This document shows positions 10,601 to 19,035 of a DNA stretch of 64,000 bases, one piece after another. Every line of letters begins with the position of its first letter. The first letter of the stretch is position 1. Both the position numbers and the translations under genes were made by a program. Source of the stretch: a virus; IMG/VR virus record IMGVR_UViG_3300028844_006431, positions 20,111-84,110 of that record, one strand, 5' to 3'. The notes beneath the pieces were generated by a model that was not told the origin of the DNA, did no database searches, and saw only the letters and a list, made by a program, of their open reading frames with translations.

Positions 10601-11138
10601 CAATTGTAATTGCTGAAAAAGGATCTGATCCTACCGTTGAAGCAGAAGTAACACCTGCGGCAGGAAAAGCTTGCTGAATCATTTGTAAGGCATTATCACT
10701 ACTTTGATACCCACCAATAATTGCGTAAGATTGTGAACCCGTGTTCATATAAGAATCTTCAACTAGAACAAGTGCTACATTTTTTGATCCAGTTGGTTCA
10801 ATTTTATCTTGCCATGGCAAAGCACCTAACATATTGAAACGATAGATGTAACGATTGATTTCACCTTCTTCTGTGATATCGTGTTGAAGTCCTCTTAGAA
10901 ATGCTCTTTTCATTCCAAGGGCTGTACATACACGAAGAATTTCAGATACTTCCGTGAAATCATGACTTCTCATTTCTTCAATAAGAAAATTCGCATTATC
11001 AATGATTGTTTTTCTCATTTGCTGAATAGCAGGTGGTGCTTGAAGAAGTTGTTGCTTTAGAACTTTTTTCTTCTGAGCAAGACCTATATTACCTCCGCCT
11101 GCTCCTACGGCAGTGGGTGGTTGAGAAGCTGATGCCAT
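7626..11138 (-). CDS. Giant structural protein of the baseplate region, 1170 aa
   Basis: The start MASASQPPTAVGAGGGNIGL is followed by a helical N-terminal section (about residues 20-95), then a long beta-rich body. A Gly/Pro linker (GGPGKPTFTPGPGDDTGPGD, around residues 465-490) divides the body, which suggests at least two folded halves. The C-terminal part contains an acidic helical insert and ends in beta-rich sequence. There is no lysozyme, peptidase or collar motif. It sits between the gp5-like hub and the other unnamed structural genes, where T4-like phages encode wedge proteins. I cannot match it to gp6, gp7 or gp10 by motif. Confidence 0.8.
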   Translation of the reverse strand: MASASQPPTAVGAGGGNIGLAQKKKVLKQQLLQAPPAIQQMRKTIIDNANFLIEEMRSHDFTEVSEILRVCTALGMKRAFLRGLQHDITEEGEINRYIYRFNMLGALPWQDKIEPTGSKNVALVLVEDSYMNTGSQSYAIIGGYQSSDNALQMIQQAFPAAGVTSASTVGSDPFSAITIGSQKITDNPDIVAPSFFNNFSGGVFSVSPMNAGYSGNINRDSIGTWIMNNASSYSYKQTSGTFASRINDIYVSSWNGIAGAGKQFWSTGAESTDLKGGGNFAKFAFNYYVDSPSRETQSILVQAINMEGEAYAVVNGTSVAFTASNKLELPLTSFIPKYRDGGNDPDLPWLPYMKCSLLRNIPDTENCVSSTDISTGALDRPDLNILIPYGTNQYPYNTPNNGFPYLKDIQPKPLRLRMVMDGSPVDGERVIIQNRFALTGFTEVSPGDPGTGTIRNPIGGPGKPTFTPGPGDDTGPGDTVIIDSNTTFTLVTDDEDDLLHIDVEYNPTKWEGEGEDDSGNTFTFTGNTASSYDLLARGTGLGDVVYSGSVMYQRDPVTGTNTRFEDELKVGNIIEIVFPTRYVGGTFYTMGGHTIYYSGTDFTKKYHNDIRVQIADMEYILTDQVVHPSEQQTLIDGYTITYDATYRIAGIRPLKFGMLDLLKERTDTVNLYPDTINNYISQIEFPNLDSGRFVSDFYEVGDLIQINGVKYRFQAIEGNRLKGVYRTDNVAINAGQQGVTLTRFEKFSRSSNVGISGALPEFKIYHKVSSVDSQTTIQITPDYNYGERFEGTVNRIGFNIESQEPSPAMYLNGFDIEGVGQFRLYNTTTNAYNEDSPTFYIPPAIEPNALANYPSRAILYHHNRNDFTKAPTGLSAKPVFNVKKGVEKFMEAYDYNLFQAFLQSKGKDLGQLIYEEHFEAIEEILNQKENGQVTFTDGTDPYIVLETLENDDSISNGYSPGDVLTIRKVKEEPHHSYDDPFGDCVSHFESPHLNEYDYSHCGLQVRVEEVIDSSRFKVLKNGSYGFSEANKFFHSYDVNPDLYLTATNGPIVEYWAKYFKHVFMDGSVNANSIIYSTVSDPRTMIFGGKGTSASYYEFNYLMNATEFTHEIGSSPVNISVNSNHIVDAASVTETDDGTFVLSLDKPLSSPPRLLDAYFLRNVEFEYIELD

Positions 11139-11150
11139 AATAAATTCCTA

Positions 11151-11618
11151 TTAGATAAATGGTCCGGGGTAAGGTATGAATAAAGTCTTCGGATCAGAAA
11201 CTGTAATTACAATCGATGTTGCTTGTAAATGAATAGCATTTGCGAGTTCAATTGAAAATGGAACCGAATTCAAATTGAATTTACGAGCAGCCGCTACTAC
11301 TGAAGGAAGCATAACAAGACCAGGAGAAACAGCATTTACTTGAAACACTGTATATAATCCCATCAATCCTTGCCAAACAGCCATTGAAAATTTTAAAGCA
11401 AAGATTTCAGGAATTAGATTTGGTGTACGAAAACATTCGATCATTTGACCGTAAGGAAATCCCCAGCATACGAAAGATCCAAAAGCTGCATTATTTCCTG
11501 TAGATAGATAATTTGTAATATTATTTACAACTCGTACACCAATGATAGATGGATCAGGTGTGGGTGTTGCAAAAGCTGAAATAAATTCAGGATACATCAC
11601 TGCGGGGGCTAAAGCCAT
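11151..11618 (-). CDS. Hypothetical protein following the gp5-like hub, 155 aa
   Basis: MALAPAVMYPEFISAFATPT begins a markedly nonpolar protein rich in Ala, Val, Phe and Pro. Long hydrophobic stretches (for example FALKFSMAVWQGLMGLYTVF near residues 73-92) are not typical transmembrane helices. It is encoded one base after the stop of the gp5-like gene and 12 bases before the 1170-residue gene. T4 encodes a small tail-tip PAAR protein (gp5.4) with gp5, but this sequence is larger and lacks an obvious PAAR pattern. A hub-tip or needle-associated role is inference. Confidence 0.7.
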   Translation of the reverse strand: MALAPAVMYPEFISAFATPTPDPSIIGVRVVNNITNYLSTGNNAAFGSFVCWGFPYGQMIECFRTPNLIPEIFALKFSMAVWQGLMGLYTVFQVNAVSPGLVMLPSVVAAARKFNLNSVPFSIELANAIHLQATSIVITVSDPKTLFIPYPGPFI

Positions 11619-11619
11619 A

Positions 11620-13701
11620 TCAAAATACCATTGTTTTTAAACATAAAGATTGAGCAACCCAAGTTGCTAACATAGGATTTGTAATTAAGTCTACGGGCGT
11701 TGTTGGTCCCATTGCTGTAAGATGAGTGTGTGACCAAAAGGCTTTGAGAAAAGAAGGACCTTTCAAAGCAGGCTCACAAGCAGCATGAGAACCCAAACGA
11801 ACTGCTCCACCAATTGAAGCAATTGAAGTATCAACACCTGAAGTCATTCTTGTTGCTGTACCAGAAAAAGCATGTAATTCTGTTTCTGAATAAATGACTG
11901 TTGCTGCTACTGAGTGTGTAAGCACAGCAGCATTCGCATGAACCATAAAGTTGACAGCAGCATTATTAATAATGTTTGATGCTGTTGAAGTTTGAACAAT
12001 CAATCCTCCAGTTTCTTCAATCATACCCATCGGTGTTGTTCTTGTGCGAACACTGTTTAAGAATTTAGCTTCTGAAACAATGTCACCAAAATAGGATTGC
12101 CAATAAATATATCCTGTTTTTGTCTGACCAACAATACTTCCTGGATGTGTTGGGTGAACTTCAATCATAGGTGATGGTTGCTGTTGAGCAATCGAAGCGA
12201 TTGAAGTAGGTAGAGCAGATGTAACTGTGAGTGATGCTGTATCAAAAACCCATCCTTTACCTCTTGCTGAAATTCTTGTATCACCATCCATTGCGTTCAT
12301 TTCAATGTGACCATGTGATGCTGTTACCTCAACCGCATTTGGAAAAGGTATGTAGAAAGGTAACATTGTAAAGGTATTCTCAGCATGAATCGCAACTGTA
12401 TGACCAGCACTCACATGTATGTTATCACCAGCACCCCAAGTTGAATTCATTTTTGAATTGAATCGTATCGATCCAGCAGTCATATCATATAGACCACCCG
12501 CATCAATGCGATAATTATTTTCAATTTCGTTTATTTGGTCACCAGAATTGATTTGAAATAAGGATGGTGTGACTTGAAGAATACGATTCAATGCTTCATG
12601 CTTGAGAGAATTTGTAACAAAAGTTGTTTCACCTGTTGGAACTTTGATTGTAAAATTACCCTCTTCTACAGTTAAATTATAATTCGCAGAACCTGCTACT
12701 CTTACTTCGTAGTCTTCTCCACCAAAATTTCCAGCATTGACTAAGAGAGCAGCACCTTTACGATATGTTTCATACTTTGATCCTTTAGTATATTCAAAAC
12801 TATCTGCTTCAACAATATCATATTTCTCATTCATTGTTTGAGAAACTAATTTACCATCAGGATGTATTTCACGAAAGGTTCCTGAGCGATGATATTCATG
12901 AATTCTTTCCGCCTTTGGTGTATCATCATACTCAATGATATGACCAGACTCTGTTTCTTGTACATGATTAAATGGATATACAGCATTATAAGGAGATGTT
13001 GGTTGATTGTAACTTACTCCTTTGCGAGATGTTTGAATATTTCTTGTTTCATTTAGATACTTTGAAAGCATCGGTTCTTTCATCGCCTTATTTGTTTCAG
13101 CGATTGTTGAAACAGAAGCACTTTCTTCATCTAAAAAAATATTACGATCTTGAACACCTCTCGCAAGTTTAGGAACAGTTGAATATTCTTGGCTCTCTGT
13201 TCTTGGATATCTTTCAACATAATCATCTTCTTCAATTTCAGCACCTAGACGGTCTTTATCCTTACGAATATTGACCGGAGGTGAGGGAAAGCCTCGATTT
13301 TCAAGATGATGTTCTTCACGAACATCTTTGAATCCGTAAGCAAACCAATCAGGAGCATCTTCTGGATTCAGCTTATCTGGTGTGTGAGCATAACCACCAA
13401 TTGAACCAATCACTAAAGGTTGTTGAGCTTCTTCTCCATCAATGAAAAATCCTACAACCCAAGAACCCTCAACAATACCTGTTGGACTTTGACCCACATC
13501 TGTTTGTGCTGCTGATGTCACTGGCTGCATCACCATTGCCCATGGCAAATCTTCAGTTGGTATTTCAAAACGATTTGGTGTGTGATGTCCAAAACAACGA
13601 ACACGAACACGACCTAAAAAATTTGGATCCATTCGATCTTCAACAACACCAAAGAACCAAACTAAATTTTGTCCAAAGTTTAATTTATTCAGGTCAAACA
13701 T
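11620..13701 (-). CDS. 5: Baseplate central spike, gp5-like, without the lysozyme domain
   Basis: Residues 1-130 carry the T4 gp5 OB-fold signature: WFFGVVEDRMDP, LGRVRVRCFGHH, IPTEDLPWAMVMQPVTSAA and later VEGSWVVGFFIDGEEAQQPLV. The family forms the trimeric membrane-piercing spike that docks on gp27. In T4 a lysozyme domain follows the OB fold; here the sequence passes through a charged linker (about 135-300) directly into short beta repeats (about 300-600) like the gp5/VgrG beta helix. The C terminus has His/Cys residues and an HTHL motif. The ATG shares one base with the stop of the gp27-like gene, so translation is coupled. Confidence 0.9.
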   Translation of the reverse strand: MFDLNKLNFGQNLVWFFGVVEDRMDPNFLGRVRVRCFGHHTPNRFEIPTEDLPWAMVMQPVTSAAQTDVGQSPTGIVEGSWVVGFFIDGEEAQQPLVIGSIGGYAHTPDKLNPEDAPDWFAYGFKDVREEHHLENRGFPSPPVNIRKDKDRLGAEIEEDDYVERYPRTESQEYSTVPKLARGVQDRNIFLDEESASVSTIAETNKAMKEPMLSKYLNETRNIQTSRKGVSYNQPTSPYNAVYPFNHVQETESGHIIEYDDTPKAERIHEYHRSGTFREIHPDGKLVSQTMNEKYDIVEADSFEYTKGSKYETYRKGAALLVNAGNFGGEDYEVRVAGSANYNLTVEEGNFTIKVPTGETTFVTNSLKHEALNRILQVTPSLFQINSGDQINEIENNYRIDAGGLYDMTAGSIRFNSKMNSTWGAGDNIHVSAGHTVAIHAENTFTMLPFYIPFPNAVEVTASHGHIEMNAMDGDTRISARGKGWVFDTASLTVTSALPTSIASIAQQQPSPMIEVHPTHPGSIVGQTKTGYIYWQSYFGDIVSEAKFLNSVRTRTTPMGMIEETGGLIVQTSTASNIINNAAVNFMVHANAAVLTHSVAATVIYSETELHAFSGTATRMTSGVDTSIASIGGAVRLGSHAACEPALKGPSFLKAFWSHTHLTAMGPTTPVDLITNPMLATWVAQSLCLKTMVF

Positions 13702-15296
13702 TATACATTTTTATTTGTAGAGTTAATGAGTTGAACTTCAAGTTTTCTTAGTCTTGTTGCTAAGTTATAATCGTTTATAATCTCAGATGAAAGAATTGAA
13801 GTTCTTACAATATCTTGCTCTCGTTCTAAATCTAAATCTTTTGAGTTGACTTTGATTCCAATTTCATTTGATTTCTTTTTATCAGCAATATCAAATCGAT
13901 AATTTGTTGAAATCGAATCAGTGACCATTTCAACGAGAATACGATATTTACTATCTAGACTTACATTATGATGAATTCTTGTTACCATGTATTTACCCGA
14001 CAAATATAAATCACCTTCGGTATCCTGATGACGAGGAACATGAAAATGAACAAGGTCACCTACAGAAAGTCTACCTGAGCTATCACCAGCTAATTCAACT
14101 TGAACAACTAAAGCATCTAATTGAGCTTGCATGCTCATTCGTCTTTGATACATTTCTTTGCGATGGTCTGAATAATCTTGAGATTCAGGATCGCCCGAAT
14201 GAAACATTACAAGTTCATTGATTGTTGCTGGTGCTTCATTTTTAGGATCATGTAGAACATCACTATTTCGAGTTGTCAGTAAATAACCATCGTTGTTTAT
14301 ATGATGTTGTTTTGACGCCTCATCTTGATAATAATAAGATTTTGTTTCAAACTTTCTTTTCTCTATATCAACATATGAAACTTCAGAAGAATACATTCCT
14401 CTTGACATGTTTTGTAAAACATCAAATCTTTTAACTACTTTATAATCATAAACAATATTCCAAGAAAATTCAAATTCTTGACTTTTATCTTGAGAATCTT
14501 TTGGTATATAATATATTTTTTTTACATAATCATCATTTTTTGGTTTATTCTTAAAGATATCTTCGAGGCTTACAAATCGAAAACGATTAATATCTTGAAA
14601 GAAAAAGAATAAAGAACCAGAAGGTGAAAGATTTCTTTTACATAATTTATTGATTACACGAAATGGTGAAAGACTTGGCGCAATATATTTCTCAATGTAA
14701 GGTGTTGTAGTTTCAACTGAATAATAATTATTATTCACATCTTTATTTTTTGATAAGTATCCACCACTATCAGTTGTTTTTACAGTTTGTTCATTGACTA
14801 AACCTAATTTTTTCTCACACAAATAAGCAACTACATGAGACAATTTACTTTTTGGAAAAGACATCGAAATCTTTTGTTTTTGATTTCGAAGAGCAACCTC
14901 TGAAATTAGATGTAAAGTATACATCTTTGTTTCTTCATTGATTTTTTCAATATTACTAATACTCGTTACACGAAACTTTAGTTCAATTGCAATTGCTGTA
15001 TTCATTGAACGAAAAACAACATATAAAGTTTCTTCACCAATAAAAGGAAAATCAGTAAGTAAATTATTACCATCAATCAGTGTAATTGTACCCGATAAAC
15101 AATTTGAATATAAATCCTCATAGATACTAAAATTTTCAAAAATAAAATCAAGAGAAATCTTTTTCTGTAAAAAAGGCGCTGTTTCATCGCCTGAAAAGAT
15201 CTTTGGTGTTTCAATAGTAAGAGCAATTAATTCGTAATCACCTATTTGATCTGGAAATAAATCACTTTTTAAAGTTTTATTAAAAACTCTTCTCAT
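13701..15296 (-). CDS. 27: Baseplate hub protein, gp27-like
   Basis: The 531-residue protein has an N-terminal barrel-like section (GDYELIALTIETPKIFSGDE; FIFENFSIYEDLYSNCLSGT; IDGNNLLTDFPFIGEETLYV) characteristic of T4-like gp27 and related VgrG/gpD hubs. The gp27 trimer forms the hub linking the spike to the tail tube. The length is larger than T4 gp27 (about 390 aa). The C-terminal part (SVGDLVHFHVPRHQDTEGDL) fits the second barrel. It overlaps gp53 (ATGA at 15293-15296) and the gp5-like gene (one base), matching the hub partnership with gp5. Confidence 0.85.
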   Translation of the reverse strand: MRRVFNKTLKSDLFPDQIGDYELIALTIETPKIFSGDETAPFLQKKISLDFIFENFSIYEDLYSNCLSGTITLIDGNNLLTDFPFIGEETLYVVFRSMNTAIAIELKFRVTSISNIEKINEETKMYTLHLISEVALRNQKQKISMSFPKSKLSHVVAYLCEKKLGLVNEQTVKTTDSGGYLSKNKDVNNNYYSVETTTPYIEKYIAPSLSPFRVINKLCKRNLSPSGSLFFFFQDINRFRFVSLEDIFKNKPKNDDYVKKIYYIPKDSQDKSQEFEFSWNIVYDYKVVKRFDVLQNMSRGMYSSEVSYVDIEKRKFETKSYYYQDEASKQHHINNDGYLLTTRNSDVLHDPKNEAPATINELVMFHSGDPESQDYSDHRKEMYQRRMSMQAQLDALVVQVELAGDSSGRLSVGDLVHFHVPRHQDTEGDLYLSGKYMVTRIHHNVSLDSKYRILVEMVTDSISTNYRFDIADKKKSNEIGIKVNSKDLDLEREQDIVRTSILSSEIINDYNLATRLRKLEVQLINSTNKNV

Positions 15297-15955
15297 AACT
15301 CAAACATTGATGATAGTTCAGAATATATACGAAATGCTACTTTTGAAGAAAATACTTTTATATTTTTCTTTTCTTCATTTTCACGAATAGCTTTTTGATA
15401 TGCAGTTTCTCTTGTGGGTTTTTGTCTTTCAATTAATTGACCTTTATGTACTTGCGATGCTCTTCTTGTAACAGAAAATCCTAAATTAGTTCGCTCATTA
15501 ACTGTCTGCTCACCATCTGTTTGTTTGAGAATCATGAAATTATGTGTTCTCCGTTTATATGCTAAGTTCAGTATTTCCCAACTCCTTTCGCTCACTTCAT
15601 GACCAAATTCAGAATAATAATGAGCATATGTTTGATTTGAATTTTCAAGTGAACCATATTTTTGAATCAATTGAGTCTCAACAATATCATTTGAGATCGG
15701 CCATTCATCATATATGCTGTATATCTTATTCAGTAATAAAATCATCCAAACATAATCGTATGTTCCATAAAGTTCATAAGATACTTCTTCTGGTCTTTTA
15801 TCATTTTCAATTAGATAATCAAGAATAGTTAAATTATCTTTATACTTTTCAATATATTCAAAAAATTTTATACGAACAGAAATATCAATCATTGAATATT
15901 TTTTATCGTTGGCATAAAATGTATCAAATCTTGGAAAGTCTGAAAAAAACTTCAT
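15293..15955 (-). CDS. 53: Baseplate wedge protein, gp53-like
   Basis: The 220-residue protein opens MKFFSDFPRFDTFYANDKKY and contains RPEEVSYELYGTYDYVWMIL and NKIYSIYDEWPIS. These correspond to the conserved gp53 signature (RPEELANAIYGNPQLYW...DPYYGW in T4). Gp53 joins wedges around the hub to complete the hexagonal baseplate. The length is close to T4 gp53 (196 aa). The C-terminal basic, Glu-rich tail is extra. It lies between a tube-cap gene and gp27, the expected neighbourhood. Confidence 0.85.
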   Translation of the reverse strand: MKFFSDFPRFDTFYANDKKYSMIDISVRIKFFEYIEKYKDNLTILDYLIENDKRPEEVSYELYGTYDYVWMILLLNKIYSIYDEWPISNDIVETQLIQKYGSLENSNQTYAHYYSEFGHEVSERSWEILNLAYKRRTHNFMILKQTDGEQTVNERTNLGFSVTRRASQVHKGQLIERQKPTRETAYQKAIRENEEKKNIKVFSSKVAFRIYSELSSMFEL

Positions 15956-15963
15956 GTAAAACC

Positions 15964-17091
15964 TTAGTTTAGAATATGAACATCATCTACATGATCACGA
16001 TTATAAATTACATTTTCTTGAAGTGTTAAGTTTAATGTAGTCGATGTGTAATATTTTTTACCATCTGATTCAAGAAATGAAATTTCATTAAGTCCACTAT
16101 TTTCTTGATTGTTATTGTGCGAAACATCCACTCTTGTAACTACAGCAGGTAAGAACTTAAATTTCATAAACTCTTTTCCGTCAACAAAAATTTGCATTTG
16201 AACTTTGTTTGGATAAGTAAAATGATTATTGAAATTTATTGTTTTTTCAAGTTGATCATTGTTTACAATACCTGGTAAAGAATTTTTTAGAAATGCTTTT
16301 TCAATATCACTCAATGTGATCGCATCTTGTTCTGTTTTGGGTACAAGATTCCAAGACGGATAAAAGACACGATAATACATATAGTTTTCACCAGAAAATA
16401 ATGTAGTCAAATTTGGATTATAAGCAATACCTAAATTATATGGAAAAACTTTGACAGTTGAATCTTCTGTATTTAATAAACGATTCAAACCCCAAGCTTC
16501 TGCTAATGTTTGAAATTTAATTTCTTCATCAGACCAACCTAGTGATATTGCTTCTTTTAAACCATTTGGTGTTACACCAAATTCTCGAGCATTTTCAAAT
16601 AATACATTGTTAACAATACCCAAACGTTCAGGAACTGTTCTTGATGTTAGGTCTTCGTAAAATAATCTTCCTGGTAAAGGCATTATAATGGATGGATAAA
16701 CAATCTCTGTGAACGCCTGAGTTGTTTTTAGATCCTTAAAATTTGATTTATGTCGATAAAAACTGAAGTAAATATAATTCTGTTTATAAGGAACTGTTCC
16801 CAAATCATAAGGATATTTTAACAATTTATATTCTGATTTAGGCTCAGGTTTTCCTAATGACTTAGCATTTTGTGTATATTTCTGAAGTAATGCTTGAACC
16901 GTTTCACTCTGTTCATATTGAATTTGTCCAATAGGACTTATATTATTAGGTCTTTGATAACCAGTTGGTTCAGAAATATGTTGTGGTAATTCAGCACCGT
17001 AACTTTTTGCCAAAGCAACAAGTTGTTTTGAGATTTTATCTTGTTCAATGAGTAACTTTTGTTGGTCTGGAGGTGTAGCTGTTAATCCCAT
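15964..17091 (-). CDS. Baseplate-tail tube cap/initiator protein (gp54/gp48 type)
   Basis: The 375-residue protein starts MGLTATPPDQQKLLIEQDKI. Features of the tube-initiator group are the IVYPSIIMPLPGRLFYEDLT segment (around 128-148) and a C-terminal beta section (KVQMQIFVDGKEFMKFKFLP; TTLNLTLQENVIYNRD) like the C-terminal half of T4 gp48/gp54. These proteins cap the hub and start tube polymerisation. Its start overlaps the stop of the preceding gp48-like gene by one base. Whether it is the gp54 or gp48 equivalent is uncertain; context suggests gp54. Confidence 0.65.
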   Translation of the reverse strand: MGLTATPPDQQKLLIEQDKISKQLVALAKSYGAELPQHISEPTGYQRPNNISPIGQIQYEQSETVQALLQKYTQNAKSLGKPEPKSEYKLLKYPYDLGTVPYKQNYIYFSFYRHKSNFKDLKTTQAFTEIVYPSIIMPLPGRLFYEDLTSRTVPERLGIVNNVLFENAREFGVTPNGLKEAISLGWSDEEIKFQTLAEAWGLNRLLNTEDSTVKVFPYNLGIAYNPNLTTLFSGENYMYYRVFYPSWNLVPKTEQDAITLSDIEKAFLKNSLPGIVNNDQLEKTINFNNHFTYPNKVQMQIFVDGKEFMKFKFLPAVVTRVDVSHNNNQENSGLNEISFLESDGKKYYTSTTLNLTLQENVIYNRDHVDDVHILN

Positions 17092-18554
17092 TACACACTC
17101 TCATATTTAACAACATGTGTTGAATTGAATTGTTTTTGTTCTCTTACCATCCAAGTTACATCATAAGAAGTGAAAAAATATTCATTATCTCCTGAAATTT
17201 GATCAGTGTGTTTGACAAAAGTATCCGCATCAGCACCACCCAAAATTGTAGAAAAACTATCTGTCATAAAAGGAAATGGAAAGTTTACAAGATGAGTAAC
17301 TTCAGACATTTCTTTACCAACTTTTTCACAGACAGTAAATATAAATTCATGAGGAGCACGATAAGTTGAACTGTATAATTTATGATCGTATTCTTTTTTC
17401 TTTGTTACATCAGACTGTTCTTGTAGAGTTTCATCTGGTCTAGTTTCATCTACAAAAGCTGCAACTTCCTCTAAAGCATATTTAAATTCATCAACAACCG
17501 ATACATCTGATAACTGAGGTAATGATGCTTTTTGAAGTTTTTTGAGAATAAGTTCAAGTACAGTTGCATCTTCATAGGTTTTTGGACGAAAGGTCCATCT
17601 TAAGATCAATTCTCTTGTAGGACCACCAATACCTTGAAACATGTTTGTGAAGTTTGGTGCTCGAGCAAAACCAGCACCTGCTCTCAATGCCTGAAAACTT
17701 TGATCTTCTGTTTTTTGAATTTGTTGTTCTAACCAAGTCGCCGGTAATTTTCCTAAGTTATCATAAAAACTTGACATACTTTCTCCCATCACACGACCTA
17801 TTTGATTCATCGTTCCTTCAAGCCCCAAGATTTTAGTCAGATTTGCATTCTCTGTTTTCAATGCTTCAGCAACAGAACCTAATTCTTCAGGACTATAAAG
17901 TAAAGAATGATTCTCTTGTAACAAACCATTAGGAACTGGTAAATAAATAATCATGTAAGGATTACGATTCTTTTCTTTTATGTTGATCGCAAAAGCTTCA
18001 ATCCTCATGAAAAATTTTTGAAATTCTTCTGGGTTCGCAGGATAACTAAGTATTAAAGTTTGTTTTGGATCTTCAATTATATTCTTTGAACCTCTTTTCA
18101 TGGTGCCAGTTGGGGCAACTGACAATGTTCCAGAATCATTCGAAGTTCCTTGAGGTTGTCCATTAATTGCATCATATGTTTGTGGTCTTGCTGTTCCTCG
18201 AGGATTGACAACTTTATATTCAGTATCTGGACGATCATAGGGCCCTAAACCCTCTGCTGAAAAACCTGAACCACCTTTTAACTTCTGTTCAGCTTCTTTT
18301 ATTTCATTGCGTGTGTTTTTTTCTTGAAGATATTTTTTCAAATCTTCTTGAAAAACATCTATTTTTTTTGATTCAATTTGTGGTGGTGCTTCTTCTGGAA
18401 GTTTAACTGTAGGGTTTTTACTAGTATTTGGTTGATCACCAGACCCTGAAAATCGATCCCCAACAGAACTATTATCTGATTCTAATGTATTTTTTTTAAA
18501 TAATTCTTGAATTTGTTGAGCAGTGGTTACTCTTCTAGGACCGTTATAAGCCAT
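17091..18554 (-). CDS. 48: Baseplate tail-tube cap protein, gp48-like
   Basis: The 487-residue protein has a low-complexity, charged N-terminal third (residues 1-160) and a conserved C-terminal part. The segment RELILRWTFRPKTYEDATVL matches the position and pattern of T4 gp48 (KVFTWDLTPRSTEDLMAIIN), and YFFTSYDVTWMVREQ near the end is a tube-fold strand pattern. It is the first gene of the minus-strand block. Only 10 bases separate its ATG from the divergent gp4-like ATG, so its promoter must lie inside the neighbouring coding region. Confidence 0.7.
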   Translation of the reverse strand: MAYNGPRRVTTAQQIQELFKKNTLESDNSSVGDRFSGSGDQPNTSKNPTVKLPEEAPPQIESKKIDVFQEDLKKYLQEKNTRNEIKEAEQKLKGGSGFSAEGLGPYDRPDTEYKVVNPRGTARPQTYDAINGQPQGTSNDSGTLSVAPTGTMKRGSKNIIEDPKQTLILSYPANPEEFQKFFMRIEAFAINIKEKNRNPYMIIYLPVPNGLLQENHSLLYSPEELGSVAEALKTENANLTKILGLEGTMNQIGRVMGESMSSFYDNLGKLPATWLEQQIQKTEDQSFQALRAGAGFARAPNFTNMFQGIGGPTRELILRWTFRPKTYEDATVLELILKKLQKASLPQLSDVSVVDEFKYALEEVAAFVDETRPDETLQEQSDVTKKKEYDHKLYSSTYRAPHEFIFTVCEKVGKEMSEVTHLVNFPFPFMTDSFSTILGGADADTFVKHTDQISGDNEYFFTSYDVTWMVREQKQFNSTHVVKYESV

Positions 18555-18564
18555 ATATAAAACT

Positions 18565-18999
18565 ATGAGAAAAACTAAATTTCGTCAGGGAAAGTTCTTC
18601 CCTAAAAATGTTGAGAGGTACAAAGGAAACTCGACTGCAGTTATTTATCGTAGCAGTTGGGAGAAACGAGTGATGCACTTTTTTGACACTTCATCCAATG
18701 TTCAATGGTGGAACAGTGAAGGTCTAATTGTTCCCTATTTGAATCCGATTGACAAGAAAGTCCACAGTTATTTTCCTGATTTTGTCTACATGAGCAAATC
18801 AGGACAAGCCTACATGATTGAAATCAAACCATATCGTGAAACTCTTCCACCTTCGAAACGCCTGAGAAATCATAAAGCTGCCGTGATTACCTATATTATC
18901 AATCAGTCAAAATGGAAGCAAGCTCAAGAGTTTTGTAAGAAGCAAGGCTGGCAGTTTGTTGTCTGGACGGAGAATGAACTCAAGAAGATGGGAATTTAG
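18565..18999 (+). CDS. 4: Head completion nuclease-like protein, gp4 family
   Basis: The 144-residue protein (T4 gp4 is about 150) carries the family signature: FFPKNVERYKGNSTAVIYRS, SWEKRVMHFFD, VPYLNPIDKKVHSYFPDF and MIEIKPY. The PDF (71-73) and E-I-K (86-88) residues form a PD-(D/E)xK-like, TnsA-type nuclease core. Gp4 is needed for head completion and the DNA-protected head-tail joint. It is transcribed away from the baseplate block and starts 10 bases from the gp48-like ATG. Confidence 0.85.
   Translation: MRKTKFRQGKFFPKNVERYKGNSTAVIYRSSWEKRVMHFFDTSSNVQWWNSEGLIVPYLNPIDKKVHSYFPDFVYMSKSGQAYMIEIKPYRETLPPSKRLRNHKAAVITYIINQSKWKQAQEFCKKQGWQFVVWTENELKKMGI
18642..18649 (-). promoter_or_regulatory. 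Candidate T4-type late promoter box (GATAAATA) for the baseplate operon
   Basis: The minus strand reads GATAAATA, one mismatch from the T4 late consensus TATAAATA and identical to the box upstream of the 27092 gene. It lies about 90 bases upstream of the gp48-like start, inside the divergent gp4-like coding sequence, where a promoter must lie given the 10-base gap. T4 late promoters have only this -10-type element. Short motif, so moderate support. Confidence 0.45.
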
Positions 19000-19035
19000 T
19001 GAAGAAACGTTTTTAATATATTAACAATTTTCCAC

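Noticed and set aside
13996-14008. AATATAAATC on the plus strand inside the gp27-like gene
   Set aside because: Imperfect late box on the strand opposite to all genes there, with no downstream plus-strand gene.
18552-18564. TATATAAA in the divergent gp48/gp4 gap as a promoter
   Set aside because: Too close to both start codons to leave a leader or ribosome site.
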